Source: Corinectria fuckeliana
Taxonomy: Eukaryota > Ascomycota > Sordariomycetes > Hypocreales > Nectriaceae
Direction of reading: 5' to 3'
Length of the DNA: 64,000 nucleotides
NCBI GenBank assembly: GCA_019137255.1
Contig: WPDH01000067.1
Location: 310,001-374,000, forward strand
Part shown: piece by piece, positions 1-11,535 of the stretch
Layout of the letters: every line of letters starts with the position of its first letter
How positions within the stretch are numbered: position 1 is the stretch's first letter
The notes under the pieces: generated by a model
The model's database searches: none
The model's input: the letters and a program-made list of their open reading frames with translations, nothing else
Told to the model about the DNA's origin: nothing
Program-made: the position numbers and the translations under genes

Positions 1-1462
1 CTTCAGTACATCACTGAGCCAGCTCTCGGCTACTCCGGGTTGCCAAAAAGCCAATCACAGTCATAAAAGCTGTCTTGGGACGCTTGGTTCGTCGCTTTGC
101 AATCGCATGGCCGACGTTGGTGACCATCCGGGGTGCGTATTCGTGACCGCGTCGGACTCGTATTCGCATCCCCGCAATCTGATCTGAGACTGGGGCTATC
201 CCCACTCTGCCGATATCCCTGACGATATGGGCGAACACAACTGTTCTGTGAACTTACAAAGGGAGGAAAAGAGGACCTGTTTCCAGTACGCCATCTCCAG
301 TCCTCGACTAATTCGAAAGCGGCCCTCGTGTCCGTTCTCTTCCCGAACACGAGTAGATACTCCAGCCACCTAGAACATATTTGCGGTTTGCAATGACGAG
401 AGCTGCGATTACGCTTCTAAGAGACGATGGCAATCGATGTCAGCCTCTTCGAAGGAGTTTGCCCTCGACCCTACTATTTCAAGCGATCCTGCTTACTTTA
501 CATGCGAATTACTCGTCCGCGGAGCAGGGGCATGTTCTTCCACTTCGTTCCGTGACAAATAGCCGTCAGTGCCAGCTCCTTTTCCATGCCAACTAGCCAT
601 AGACGATCCCGTTGGAATCAGGTACCACTTGTTAGAGTCTTGAAACCTAGCCCATGACTAGGGCTGTTGTATGGCTTGACGCTGACTGCTCGTTTGTATA
701 CTTTCCTATGACTGGGATTTCTAACCCTTTGTGTGAGGGAGTGAATCAGCGCAACATCCCAACAGATGCCTGAAGAGCAAGCTATTTATACCGCGATTTA
801 GTTCAAGAGGAATGAAAAATGATGCTTGCCATGTCGACTTTAGTGAAAGACTTGCTATGTGGCAAAATGCGACCAGCAACTCAGCCTTGGACTAGCTAGC
901 AAAGCGGCCAGTGATCCAGACAAAGCGGATTTCAGACACGGTCAGGGGTGTTGTGTCCCTACAAGGATGCATGCCGTCTATTTCAATACTCTTCTGACAT
1001 GTGTACGCTTATCTCCGTCATCTTCTTGGAATGCAATTGCACACCTCCGGTTCTGTGGTTGACATATCCCGTCCATTCTTCTAGCGCGGCTTGCGAACTG
1101 ATTTTTTGGCTCGACCTTTGGACTTTGAAGAACATACGGCACTGACTGACAAAACAAAACAAAATGAGATTTCACTGTATGAGACAAGAGAAGGAATGGC
1201 CTTGTGCAAATTTCCCGTTCTAGGTAATGAACAACAGCGAAGCTATCATAGATTTCCAAAACTCTCTTTAGCGTCATTAGAAAGTAGGGCTTCTTCGCCT
1301 GTTTGAATTCCCTTGTTTGGCTATGCTTCGTCATTAGAATACAACTTAGGAAGCTCAAAATACATCGCATTGGTAGTAAGAGAATAAGCTTGAAATACAT
1401 ATCCAGATCGTAATTCCGCTAATTAGTTGTGTCCTCAAATCTTTAATTTGTTCGATTCATGC
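1..1462. other. Left-edge stretch without a convincing gene
   Basis: Several short overlapping ORFs occur on both strands (the longest about 140 codons on the minus strand near 978-1400), but none shows family motifs, splice signals that extend it, or a plausible protein composition. Base composition is unremarkable. I see no tRNA or repeat here. It lies downstream of the minus-strand gene that ends at 1463. Confidence 0.5.
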
Positions 1463-2732
1463 CTACTTAAAGGGTACATCCCGGCGATATTGCCAGGTGG
1501 AAGCATCGCTGTAAACCCTCTCATACCCAAACTGGCCCTCGACCAAGTGCAGAATAAGGGTTGGAGAGACGGTAAAGATGCCAGCATATCGATTCTCCGA
1601 GAACAAGGTGAGGGTGTCGTATGTCAGGCCAAAGCCGCAAGACCCCTGATTCAAAGTGATCTCGACGGCAGGCGGCTGCTAGTAATTAGCACCGGCTTAA
1701 GAATGTATACCGTCACGTTAAGCGGACGTATATGCTGTCCGCTCGGGCAGTGGTGCTTGGAACGGATACATTGGGGACTACTGACCTTGGTCGTCAAATT
1801 TGGATTAATCCTGCACCACCTCTTCAGATAGTCGGCCAAAACTTCGAGTGTCGCGCTATGGGAACACTGGATCTCAAGCTTGTTGTTGCCCAAGGTATGA
1901 ATGAAAAGGTGATACGGGGGCTTGAGTAGAAGGGTCCCCGGCTTGGGCAAGCCGTTGGCGCTGGGTAGATATTCAATGACTGATGAGGCACTCCTTGCTG
2001 CGACAGGTTCTGCGGGTTTCTCTACTGCCTCATCCATGGCCACATCTTCCCCTTCATCGCCAGTTGTGGAGTGGATGGGCAGTGATAGTGCAGGCTTCTC
2101 CTCCTCCTCGAAACAGTCAAGAAGCTGGTCTTTGAACAAGGATGCGAACTGGGCAGGTTGGTACACTTGAACCTTGGGAAGGGACACAAGAAAGCCCAGG
2201 CGGCTATCAGACCATTCCGTTGAGGTTTGTTCAGTCTCGGAGACCTAGTGTACTTCAGGTCAGCCTTGTTATTCTCCAAGCTAACTGTCACCTCGTTCTT
2301 GGGATTGCAAGAGGCGCCGCACTGGGGCAGGGTCAATGATTAGGTGTACCTCCACAGTGAGCTTCAGCCTCGAGGTCAACTCCCTGACCTTCTCAACCAC
2401 TCTCTCCGACCAGGCATCTTGGCTTGAGTCGTCGAGAATCTCAGCAAGAGTTGCAAACCACGTCTGCAGAATGCCAACGACGGCACCGACAAGTTGTCCC
2501 TTGTCTTCGTAGACGGTTTCCAGCTCTGAAAAGAGAATTGGCCATTCTGGCTCACAGTGCACATCGAGACCAAGAAGGTCCTTGACTTCTTTGACGGCTT
2601 TCTGCGCAGGAGAGTCGGGCTTCTCCCAGTTGTCTCGCACAGCGACCTTGGCTTTCAATGGGCTTCAGGTGGCGGATCGGGGATGAGCAGGCGCCGGGAG
2701 TGAATGCACAACGGGATTTCTTACAGAGACAT
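1463..2732 (-). CDS. Unknown conserved-looking fungal protein, four exons, 324 aa
   Basis: I do not recognise the family. Splice signals give exons 2732-2725, 2662-2292, 2165-1786 and 1678-1463, in frame throughout (975 nt). The first exon is only 8 nt (ATG TCT CT, then donor GTAAGA). The other donors are GTGACA and GTCAGT. The protein starts MSLPLKAKVAV, has a hydrophobic stretch near residues 60-75 (VGAVVGILQTWFATLAEIL), an acidic Glu-rich patch around residue 145 (FEEEEKP), and a C-terminal third that reads like a folded domain (LFIHTLGNNKLEIQC; YAGIFTVSPTLILHLVEGQ). No signal peptide is evident. The neighbouring gene is divergent at 3486. The third exon junction joins two reading frames that are each protein-like and the codon phases fit, which supports a real gene. 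The exact 126-nt second intron is less certain because other acceptors exist. Confidence 0.6.
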
Positions 2733-3485
2733 GCTCGTGTTACGGTTCTGACGAATGCAGCTTCGAGACCGTGTGAGTCAACGGGGACGCTGGTGGGAAT
2801 ATAATGAGCAAGCGGGCGGGCGATGACGGAATACCCTCTGCGTGTACTATCCATTGCGGGGGGGAGGCATCTAGGCACTTACATATATAGTAGACATGGG
2901 GGAGAGCACCTAGAACACCTAGAGCCAATTAAAGAGAGGCCCCGCGGAAGGTGGCCGTCTGCTGAGACTCCTTCGCGGAACCCAACTCCACGCCAAGCCA
3001 AGTGGTGCAGCGCTATTCTTTCAGCTGGGCTTGTGGCGCATTTTTCCGCTACTCGTTTAATCTCAATAAGCCTCCTTGCCACCTTTGTGCAATGCCGCGC
3101 TTCCGAATAAGGCTGAATTGGCCCCCAGCAAGGCGGCTTTCACTTTGCAGGGTCTCCCCTGCGTAGGCTTCACGCTGCGCTCGCGTTGCGTTGCTAGGCA
3201 GCGTCTCTCCAAGTCGGAGCCGGCGCTGCTGATTGTTTTGTGCCTGACTAGGCAGCTCGGAAACCACACGGTAGATGCCAGACGACGCTATGCTGAGAGC
3301 AGATATTGCCGAGTTAGACCTGTGACTTGCTGTTCAGCCTCACGGAGTCAGGGGTTTCCGGTCGAGGATAAAAGGCCTCTGAAGTTCTCCACCATCCGTG
3401 GCCGGAGTGTCTGATTCTCATCAACTAATAGCGTCCTCATATCTCTAAATTACCTTTCCCAGTTCCCTCCATCTCGTCCGCAATC
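2733..3485. other. Divergent intergenic region, about 750 bp
   Basis: This region lies between the minus-strand gene starting at 2732 and the plus-strand gene starting at 3486, so it should hold both promoters. Short ORFs on both strands (about 3049-3414) lack family features. No clear TATA element or repeat was identified. Confidence 0.5.
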
Positions 3486-4644
3486 ATGCCTCGTCTTCCT
3501 CCCGCTGAGAAGCTTCCCCTTGCCGTCCGCAAGAACGGTAAGTCAAAAGATAGATACCCTTAGACCGGCTATTTGCTCATCATCCCTCTAGTCCGTGACG
3601 AGTGGGAGCATGCCAAGGGCGACTGGGAGAAGAAGTTCTCGGATATCCTGGGCGTCCCGTGGACCATCAACATTAACCCCGCCGCCATCTACCCCTATGC
3701 TGAGCCTAACTCTTACGCCCACGAATCTCTTGGCTCCTGCATTGCTGCGTATGTCGAACCACCTCTTCTGCTCTCAGATGTACCTTTGCCGGGTGCACCC
3801 GCGGCGAGCATCATCTGCCGTCTGAATGACCACTGCCCCCGCCAAGAGATTGATTGAACGTGCGGCTAACCGTTATCGCTCTGTAGCTACATCAGTGGAG
3901 CTGAGTACCAGCTAAAGTACTTCATTTCCAGCGTTGGAGACATCGTCAAGGACGAGGTCAACACCATCGCCTCCGCTCACACCATCACCATGGACTTTGA
4001 CGAGGAGGGCCTCTTCAGCTACTGTGGCTCCAAGGTCACCCCCGAGGGCGAGCTCGCCATCATCTTCTCTGACCTGGGAAGCAACATCGACCATGCGCTG
4101 GAGAAGAGCAACCTTACCAGGGCCCTCAACTCCGCTCCCCCCACCTCCAAGCCCATGAACCACACTGCCCGTGTGTCCATTTTCGAGGACTACGAGCCCA
4201 AGATTGGCGCCATTCAGGAGAAGCTGAACAAGATCCTGGGCAAGGAGATCCCGCTTGTGCCCAACTTTGAGGCCGCCTACGAGAAGCTGGCTGCGTCCAA
4301 GGATGTCCGGGATGACTACCCTACCAACCTCGGTGACTTCGTGCTGCGGTACTTCGAGGCCCTCAACGACTATCTTACGTACCAGAAGTTTGACTCTGAT
4401 GAGATGCTTCAGGAGGGTCTGGTGGAGGCTCTCGAGGGCAGCGCGATCCACTTCCGAGTCGTGGACAAGCTGTCTCGCTCCTACAGCGAGGCTGTCATCG
4501 AGGATGGTATTCTCTACCTCCAGGTATGTCTCTTTCACGAATGTGGCATTGGGCTAGACTATATTGACTCTACTGTAGACCAGCCCTGAAGGCTATGGGA
4601 GCAACATCAATGATATCGCCAGCGGCCTGATTGATCTCCTGTAA
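3486..4644 (+). CDS. Conserved unknown fungal protein, four exons, 303 aa
   Basis: Exons 3486-3537, 3592-3748, 3887-4523 and 4579-4644 join in frame (912 nt). Donors are GTAAGT, GTATGT and GTATGT, acceptors CTAG, GTAG and GTAG. The product starts MPRLPPAEKLPLAVRKN, is soluble and acidic with no membrane segment or signal peptide, and has long helical-looking stretches (KIGAIQEKLNKILGKEI; FEAAYEKLAASKDV). It ends NDIASGLIDLL. I do not recognise a named family. The dense, codon-regular reading frame across three clean introns makes it a real gene. A C-rich tract (TTCCCAGTTCCCTCC) precedes the start, as is usual for Sordariomycete 5' leaders. Function unknown. Confidence 0.75.
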
Positions 4645-5144
4645 ATTATTACCGACTTGTGATGGGATGCAGAGGAATAAACGGGTTGATGGAAATGACC
4701 CCTAAGATATCTTCTCTTTATTCTGTGATTTTAAGGGCATACAATTGCTGCGACCCGCAAATATAAATATTGCTCTCTTCTAAGTCTGTTTATGAACCGA
4801 ACCAGAATCGCGGGGAGGTGCTGCCAGATCGGCAGTTGATTGACGGCAAACCTGTTTCAACTATCACCTCAGCCCTATTTGAAGCTATTCACTTAAGCTA
4901 GACGATCAATCCTTGCAAAGCTAATGGAGGATCATGGACGAATTTCAAGGTAATTGCATTCTTGTTTAGATTGCGGGGTTTCTCAATCCACCTCCGCCAG
5001 GACTCGAGTGGAACATGATCTAACTCTCTTTAAATCTTGGAATTTAAGACGCATTATAGACGGCGATAAATGTTTACAGCCCCCCTTAAATAGAGGATTA
5101 AAACATGGAGTGTAAGTATTTTCTTGCGAGCTCGGAGTGATGCA
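4645..5144. other. Convergent 3' intergenic region
   Basis: About 500 bp between two convergent genes. It is AT-richer than the coding sequence on either side and contains AATAAA at about 4676, which may serve as a polyadenylation signal for the gene ending at 4644. Nothing else was recognised. Confidence 0.45.
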
Positions 5145-6372
5145 CTAGTCCTGAAAAGTCTCATCTAGCCTTTGTAGCGCATTCTTGAGCACTGATGTCT
5201 CCATCTCCTCAAACACTCTGCCGAGACTCGCAGAGCCTGAGATATCCGACACGAAGACATGAACGTGTTCTTCTTTCCTGACAAGCTGCAAAAAGCGGTT
5301 GACTAAGAACTCAACTGCTTCGTCTCCAACATAATCTGGAAATGTATTTGACGACGGACTGTAAGCGAGTTTCGCCTTCAAGACTGCAGAATGGGTCAAG
5401 AGAAGGAGGAGAAGAGTTTTGAGGAACCACTGAGAGTTCGCCACGGATTCAAAGAGCCACAAGGTCTCTTGCAGGACGTTGAATGTTTCATCCTCGGTGA
5501 GAAGTTCGTCATAGCGTGCAAGGTCAGCGAGGAGTACAATGCAGGTGCAGTCATCAAAGACATGTATCCATTTACTTCTTCGCCCTGAATTCATCGACAA
5601 GTCCGTGGTTGAGAGAGCGTCAGCGGCCTTTTGTATGTGTGCGTCTCGAATGACAGACCGACAGCGGCCGCCGAAGTGAAACCAGTCGTGCTCTGTGGGC
5701 TTATAGGCGGTGGCGAATACCCTTTGCCACTGGCTCAGGGTGGTTTCATCAGCTTCACAAGTGCAGGTGAAAGTTGTGCGATGTTCGAACTCGAGTTTTC
5801 GGCGATCTGCATCCTCTAGCATGGTTCCGCACTGGTGGAAGTTGTTGTCAAATCCAGGGCCGTGACAGATTGATATGAAACTTTGCGCTTGGGAAGTCCT
5901 GCTGTCCTCCAGATCCCGATCTGCCAAGACTTCTCGTAGCCTTTCAACCGAACCGTTCCCTTGAATCTTGGGCTGGGCCTCGTGCGTTTCGGCTTGCACC
6001 TTTCCAAGAAGTTCCAGGAGGCTTTCCTTGATACCTCCCAGGACAGTCTGCCTAACCTCGTCTCGGAGGCGTGTCTGCTTCGCGTTCAGATAACGGAGTA
6101 GAAAAGACTCTTGCCTGCTTCCAGAAAATGTCTGTTTGTTCGACATCACCGAACAGCATGATACCAAGGTTGTGCTCCGACCGTATAGCTTCAGCCTCAA
6201 GCCACGCATCGATGGCATCGGGCTGTCGTTTGGCTCTATTCAAAGACCAAGTAGGGACGTTTGATTGACTGGAAGGCCTGATGAAGGGCGATAAAAGACT
6301 CTAAGACTGGGAAGACGCTATTACCTCTTATTGCTAGAAGTACTCTTCAAAGGCGTGTATGTTTTTCGGCAT
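5145..6372 (-). CDS. G-protein alpha-subunit-like protein lacking GTPase motifs (possible pseudogene)
   Basis: The C-terminal half aligns by eye to heterotrimeric G-alpha: GRRSKWIHVFDDCTCIVL matches the region after switch II, then YDELLTEDETFN, LWLFESVANSQWF, and FPDYVG followed by the alpha-5 tail. The nucleotide-binding motifs are gone. The P-loop position reads GDVEQTDIFWKQ instead of GxGESGKS, the DVGGQ position reads DLSMNSG, the NKxD position reads THSA, and the TCAT position reads VSDIS. The usual N-terminal helix (AIDAWLEAEAIRSEHNLGIM) lies in a different frame from the rest. A proposed model is 6372-6344 (MPKNIHAFEE), 6277-6115 and 6077-5145, about 374 aa. The last gap would be a 37-nt GC-AG intron, unusually short, so a frameshift is the alternative. 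Either an expressed pseudoGTPase or a decaying paralogue fits. Confidence 0.6.
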
Positions 6373-6663
6373 GACTTGTTGACTCCTCCTTAGTTGAGCT
6401 GCTCTAGTAAGATTCGGTCATTCACATGTGAAGCCTGCTAATGAGGATGACTGGGGCTCAATGAAGAGATCTCCGTGCATTAAGGTGCACATCAAGTGGC
6501 AGGTCGAGGAAGGTGGACAGCTAACGAGCGAGCTTCTGAGTCGTATGGTAATAAATTCTTGCTCTACATGTGGCAACGCAGTTGTCGAAAATACCCAAAT
6601 AAGATGCGCCAATGCGGTACGCGAATCAGATACGAAAAGCTCAAAGACACCAACTTCCGAGCC

Positions 6664-9600
6664 CTAAAGGAAGACAGCAACCTCGTCCTTGCCAGATCCA
6701 ACCGCCTTGATACGATACCCAACCTCCAACGGGCTACCTTCGCTGACAACGAAGTGACCTGCCTCCTCCGTCTGATCGACCTTCACCCCAAGAATCCGGT
6801 AGATATTGGTGCTCACGAGATCAAGCGCCGCCTTCTCGCTCAGCCGCCCGTCGCCGTTCTTGAACACCGTGCCCGCCGCGAACCCGAGATCGCGCAGCTC
6901 CCAGTCTTCCTTGAGCCCAATAGCCGCCACGACGCCGGCGTCGAGGAGCACGTCGATGGTGGTGCCGTTGGTGAGCGGCGCGCCTGTCAACGCGCGGTGC
7001 GAGTCCCAGCTTTCGCCCGTGGACTGCAGAGGCGAGAGGATGACGCCCACAGAGGCCTCGGCCAGCTCGTCGGCTACCAGATGAGCCTCGGCGCCTCCGA
7101 TGATGGCTAGCTTGATCTTGGCGACTGTCTTGGTCGTCAACAAGACATCTTCGATCTGGGACTTGATCTTCAGAGCGGTTGCAATTCCGTCGGCGCCGTT
7201 GATTGTAAGCGCAAGAGCCCGCTCTCCGTTCAGTACTTTCTTCAGGTACGCCTGCTCGGAGAAAGGGTCCAGAACGGGCTCTGTAGACGTCGCGGCTGCT
7301 AGCAGCTTCGTCCGGAGGGCCCCGAACGCAGCAGAATAGCTGCTCACTGCCCTTACGTTCACGTCAAGGGTATAGTGCACCGCCAGGTCTGACGCGAATA
7401 CAGCGCCCTCCTCTAGGCTCGTCAACGCCGACGTCACAAAGCCTACGCTGGTGCCGTAGTGCGAGCCTCCCCCGAAGAAGGTAGGGGCAGAAATGGCCCT
7501 TGTCACACCGTACCTAGCTGCGACGTGGAGCTTCTTCGTGTCAAGCATTAGTCCATCGACAGCGCGGGAGAAGATGCCAACATTGGCACCATTGTCAGTC
7601 GTGGACTCGGCGTCAATCGCGTTCAGACCAAGAGTTCCGGCTACGCCAGTAAGGGCAGGGAAGAGATAACCATTCTCAAGGGCTACAGCCTTCGCACCGG
7701 ATGCAGCCCCAGCTTTGAACTCTGTGTCACAGGCGCCGATACATGAGATCTCTCCGTTGGAAATGGCGACATTGAACGAGTCCCCGTGAGACTCGTAGCG
7801 GCGGTCGTCGGAGAGTAGGACCTTCGTGACGCCGGTAAACAGCGCATCCTTCATCATGGTTGGCTCCTCCTCAACGACCTCGCCGAGGGACTCGTCAGGC
7901 TTAATCGGAGCACGCAGTGGCTTCGAAAGCTCGATTGGATCCTCAAACTGGGCTGTCCCGTCAATCCAAACCTGCACGGGAGTCGCACCCACGCTCAAAG
8001 GGTCGCTGTCCCACACAGCAATATCGGCATCAAACCCGGGCTTCACCTTCCCCAGTCTCTGACCCATGCCCAGAAGATCAGCCGGTGCGGAGGTCACGCC
8101 GGAGAGCGCAGCATGGTAGGGCAGGCCGTAGTGATATGCCTTGGCAGCTTCGAAGAGGACGTGCTGCGCGTTCAGGACAGGGTTGTCGCTCACGTAGACG
8201 GTCGTCAGGTTGTTCTCATAGAGAATCTTGCCGGCGTACTCGGATCCGATATAAGACTCAGTCTTGTAGTACATGTTGTCGGCGAAGAGAGCGGAAGCAG
8301 GCGGGCGACCACCCCATGTTCTCTTAAGAATCTAGTCTAGGTGTCAGCTGGATGGCTTCCCCTGTCCCCCAATGTTTTGGTATACTGACCTCTGGCACGA
8401 GAAATGTCTGGTGGGCATGGTGAAAGGCGCGCACGGGGAACTTGAACTCATTGGTATGATCAACCATGGCCTCAAGGTCGGGAACGGTGTAGCAATGCGT
8501 GTTGATGTGGACTTGGCCACGGAGAGCAGCAGCCAAAGCCTCCCAGGCAATTACTTGGGGCAGATACCCGTCCATGGCTTCAACGCCCACGCTCTCGGCC
8601 TTGTCGCACCAATCGTCCTGTTTCTGCACCAGTTCCTGTGCTTGCTCGAACGCATGACGGAAGTCATAGCTCTCGCCCATCCGGCTGAATGGTCTCCTAC
8701 CCACTCCGCCGTGGACGCGCTTCGCATTTTCTCCACAAGCCATCTTCATATATCGCCAATTGCGGTCCGGGTCGGCTAGCAGGTCCTCGGCACTAATTTC
8801 CTTGCGCCCGTCCGCCTTGCCGACGGCGTGCTTGATGATGTAGGCCTCGCCGCCGATGTTATTGCCGGAACCGGGCAGAACAAGCGAGGTTGTTACGCCA
8901 CCTGATTTAATCACTTGAATCTGGGTGTCGAAGGGGTAAATGGCATCGATTGCACGAGCCCAGGGCGTGATGTTGTCGGACATCTCGTTCCCGTCCGAAT
9001 TGCCGTCGAGGGAAGGCAGTGGGTAGACGCCGGCATGGCTGTGCATGTCAATGATTCCACTGGTCAACTGTCGGCCTCCAGCATCGTAGACAATGGTATC
9101 GTCGCTCAACTGGTCGGACGGGATGCTGGCCTCGACCTTTTTGATGAGACCACGCTCGAGCAAGACGTCTCCGGAGATCCACTCCCAGCCCTTTCCGGCT
9201 CGCGCATCCTCCTCGCTCGTGCCCTCAACGGGTTCGCCAACCCAGATAGTAGCATTCTTGATCAACGTCGGCTTGCCGCCGTCGATGTAGCGAGCGTTCT
9301 TATCGCGGCCCAGACCCGATGGGTCCTGGGGCTTGGTCCGGATCTTCTTGCATGTCGCGAGATCGTCGTTGAGCTTCCTTAGCGACAGCCGGGACTCGGA
9401 ATTCGGCTGGATCTGCCTCCACTGCGCAAACGCGACAAAGGCGAGGCACGCCAGAGCGAACAGCTTTATGCCGCGGGATCGGCGCACGGCGCGGCGGCTT
9501 CGAACCCGGCTGCCAGGGACGGCGACGGAGGTAGCGGCAGGCGGAGGCAGCGAAAAGGCGCTGTACGGCGGAAGAGCGGCCTTTTCGTCCATTGTAGCTG

Positions 9601-9691
9601 TGTCTCGAAGAGCTGCAGCAATGGTTGGCGAGCTGTTGACGGAGGAGTTGGGGGAGATAGAGGGCGACGTGCGGGTGGGAAGTTTAGGCAT
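6664..9691 (-). CDS. Membrane-anchored amidohydrolase (fungal CE9-type / imidazolonepropionase-like)
   Basis: Two exons, 9691-8390 and 8331-6664, join in phase 0 across a 58-nt GTCAGT...CTAG intron, giving 989 aa from the first in-frame ATG. A second ATG at 9592 (MDEKAALPPYSAF, good context) would give 956 aa. A basic stretch (RSRRAVRRSRG) precedes one hydrophobic segment (IKLFALACLAFVAFAQW), suggesting a type II membrane anchor with the catalytic part in the lumen or outside. Metal-dependent amidohydrolase features are the HSH within IIDMHSHAGVYP, HINTHCYTV, RAFHHAHQTF, and late GKVKPGFDADIAVWD, the typical strand closing the TIM-barrel hydrolases. Fungal proteins of this size are often labelled carbohydrate esterase family 9. 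The substrate cannot be told from sequence. The gene is divergent from the GST at 10395. Confidence 0.85.
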
Positions 9692-10394
9692 AGAGCTGGA
9701 GATAAGAGCTCCGAGCCATTGTCGGTATGGCAATCAGGCCCCGCTATGGCGACGGGTTGCAGCAGGGGTCCAGTGGAGTTTTACGCGGGTACAGAGCGGC
9801 ACAGTGGAGAGCGCATTAGTGGGGGAGTCCCGTCGCTGGCAGCCCAGTCCAGAGTTGATGCCTGCTATCTACAATACGGTTATTCCAAATGTCCATCGTC
9901 CAAGTGCTTTAATCATGGAATAATCGAATCCATCTTCGAGCAAAGGAGCGTTCTCGCTTGCTTCCCGCTGACATACCTCCAACTGATTGAATATCGACCA
10001 CCAGTGTACACCCACTGTAGCACATGTGGAACGCATCCAGCTTTCAGCAGTCACCACATCTTCTACTGCCGTCTTCTGCTTCTGAACGCCGAACTCCTCG
10101 GGCTCCTATCTATCCAGCAACTTGTTATTATAATTCCATAGCTCAACTCTCGACTCGCATTGGCCAATCGGTGAGAAAATACTACGTCAGCACTTCACCG
10201 TCTCAGCTCAAGCCTCGAGGCGGGGATGTTAACCCCGCCTCACTTCACCTTGCCTGAGGGTCAACATATACGAACATCTCAACTTCAATTCCTCTCCATT
10301 CTTACAACGTAGACCTCGTCAATCTCATCTCAACCAATTCCCAGCTAAAGAGCTCCCCTCCCGCAGTTCAATTCTTGCCCTCAATAAACTCACC
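9692..10394. other. Divergent promoter region between amidohydrolase and GST genes
   Basis: About 700 bp separate two outward-facing genes, so it must carry both promoters. The part next to the GST start is C-rich and T-rich (leader-like, ending CTCACC before the ATG). No tRNA or repeat was seen. Confidence 0.45.
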
Positions 10395-11261
10395 ATGTCC
10401 TCTCCAGACGCCAAACGCCTCAAAACAGACGACGACAACAACGCCGCCTACGAGCTCATCTACTGGCCCGACATCCCCGGCCGCGGCGAATGGGTCCGTC
10501 TGCTCTTCGAACAAGCTGGCGTTCCGTACACCGACCTCGCCAAGACGCCGGACCAAGCCTACAAGACCGTCCAGGGCTACATCTCCGCCGAGAACGTCGG
10601 TGACGCCGCAAACCTGCCTGTCCTTGCGCCGCCGATCCTCAAGCATGGCGACCTCGTCATCCACCAGCTGCCGAACATCCTCCTCTACCTGGCGCCGAAG
10701 CTGGGTCTAGGCCCGAAGGAGGGCGACGATGTCTTCCGGCTCAACCAGGTCGTGCTCAGCCTCATCGACGGCTTCGTCAACGAGATGCATGACACTCACC
10801 ACCCCGTTGCCGTTTCCTTGTACTACCGAGACCAGAAGACCGAGGCCAAAAGGCGCTCCAAGTATTACATCGAGGAGCGCATCCCCAAGTTTCTCAGCTA
10901 CGCCCAGCGCGTCCTGGACTCCAAGGCGAGCGGCGAGGGGCCCTGGCTATTCGGCGGCACTCTGACCTACGCCGATCTGGTTCTCTTCCAGGTGACTGAC
11001 CAGAGATGCAATCAACTGACAGATATTCTTTGCTAACCAATGTATTGACAGTGTATTGACGGAACTAAGTACGCCTTTCCCAAATCGTTGGGAAAGCTCC
11101 AGAAGTCAGGCAAATACGATGGCGTGTTCGAACTACACGAGGCTGTCAAGGAACTTCCCAACATCAGTCAGTACCTTGCCAGCGAGCGGCGTTTGCCGTA
11201 CTCTGATGGAATCTTCCGTTATTATCCTGAGCTGGAAGATGATGTAGAGGCAAAATCCTGA
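10395..11261 (+). CDS. Glutathione S-transferase, cytosolic
   Basis: Exons 10395-10991 and 11052-11261 join in phase 0 (donor GTGACT, acceptor ACAG), giving 268 aa. The N-terminal thioredoxin-like domain begins YELIYWPDIPGRGEWVRLL at about residue 19, the sigma/pi-type GST start, and the SNAIL-like position reads HQLPNILLYL. The all-helical C-terminal domain follows (FRLNQVVLSLIDGFVNEM; GTLTYADLVLFQ). There is no signal peptide, so it is likely cytosolic. It would conjugate glutathione to electrophiles; the substrate is unknown. A basic, possibly nuclear-localising start (DAKRLKTDDD) is a little unusual. Confidence 0.85.
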
Positions 11262-11535
11262 AGGGCTAAACTAAGCATTATTGGCTGGGCCATCTGCTGT
11301 GCCAGACGGGAAAGGTGTCAAATAGTTGATGTTTCTGCAACTCCCTGATACAATTGACTCAGCTCATAATGCTTCATGTCTCCTGTCTAATAGTGTCAAC
11401 CGATCTTGATTAGTCTCGTTATCCTATCCCAATGGCCACATTCCTCGCTAACAATGCAAAACAAGGTATCCGAAAGCCGTATAAAGCATAAGCAAACCTC
11501 ATCCGTCCTCATCCTGCCCCCTCCTCTTCAACTGT

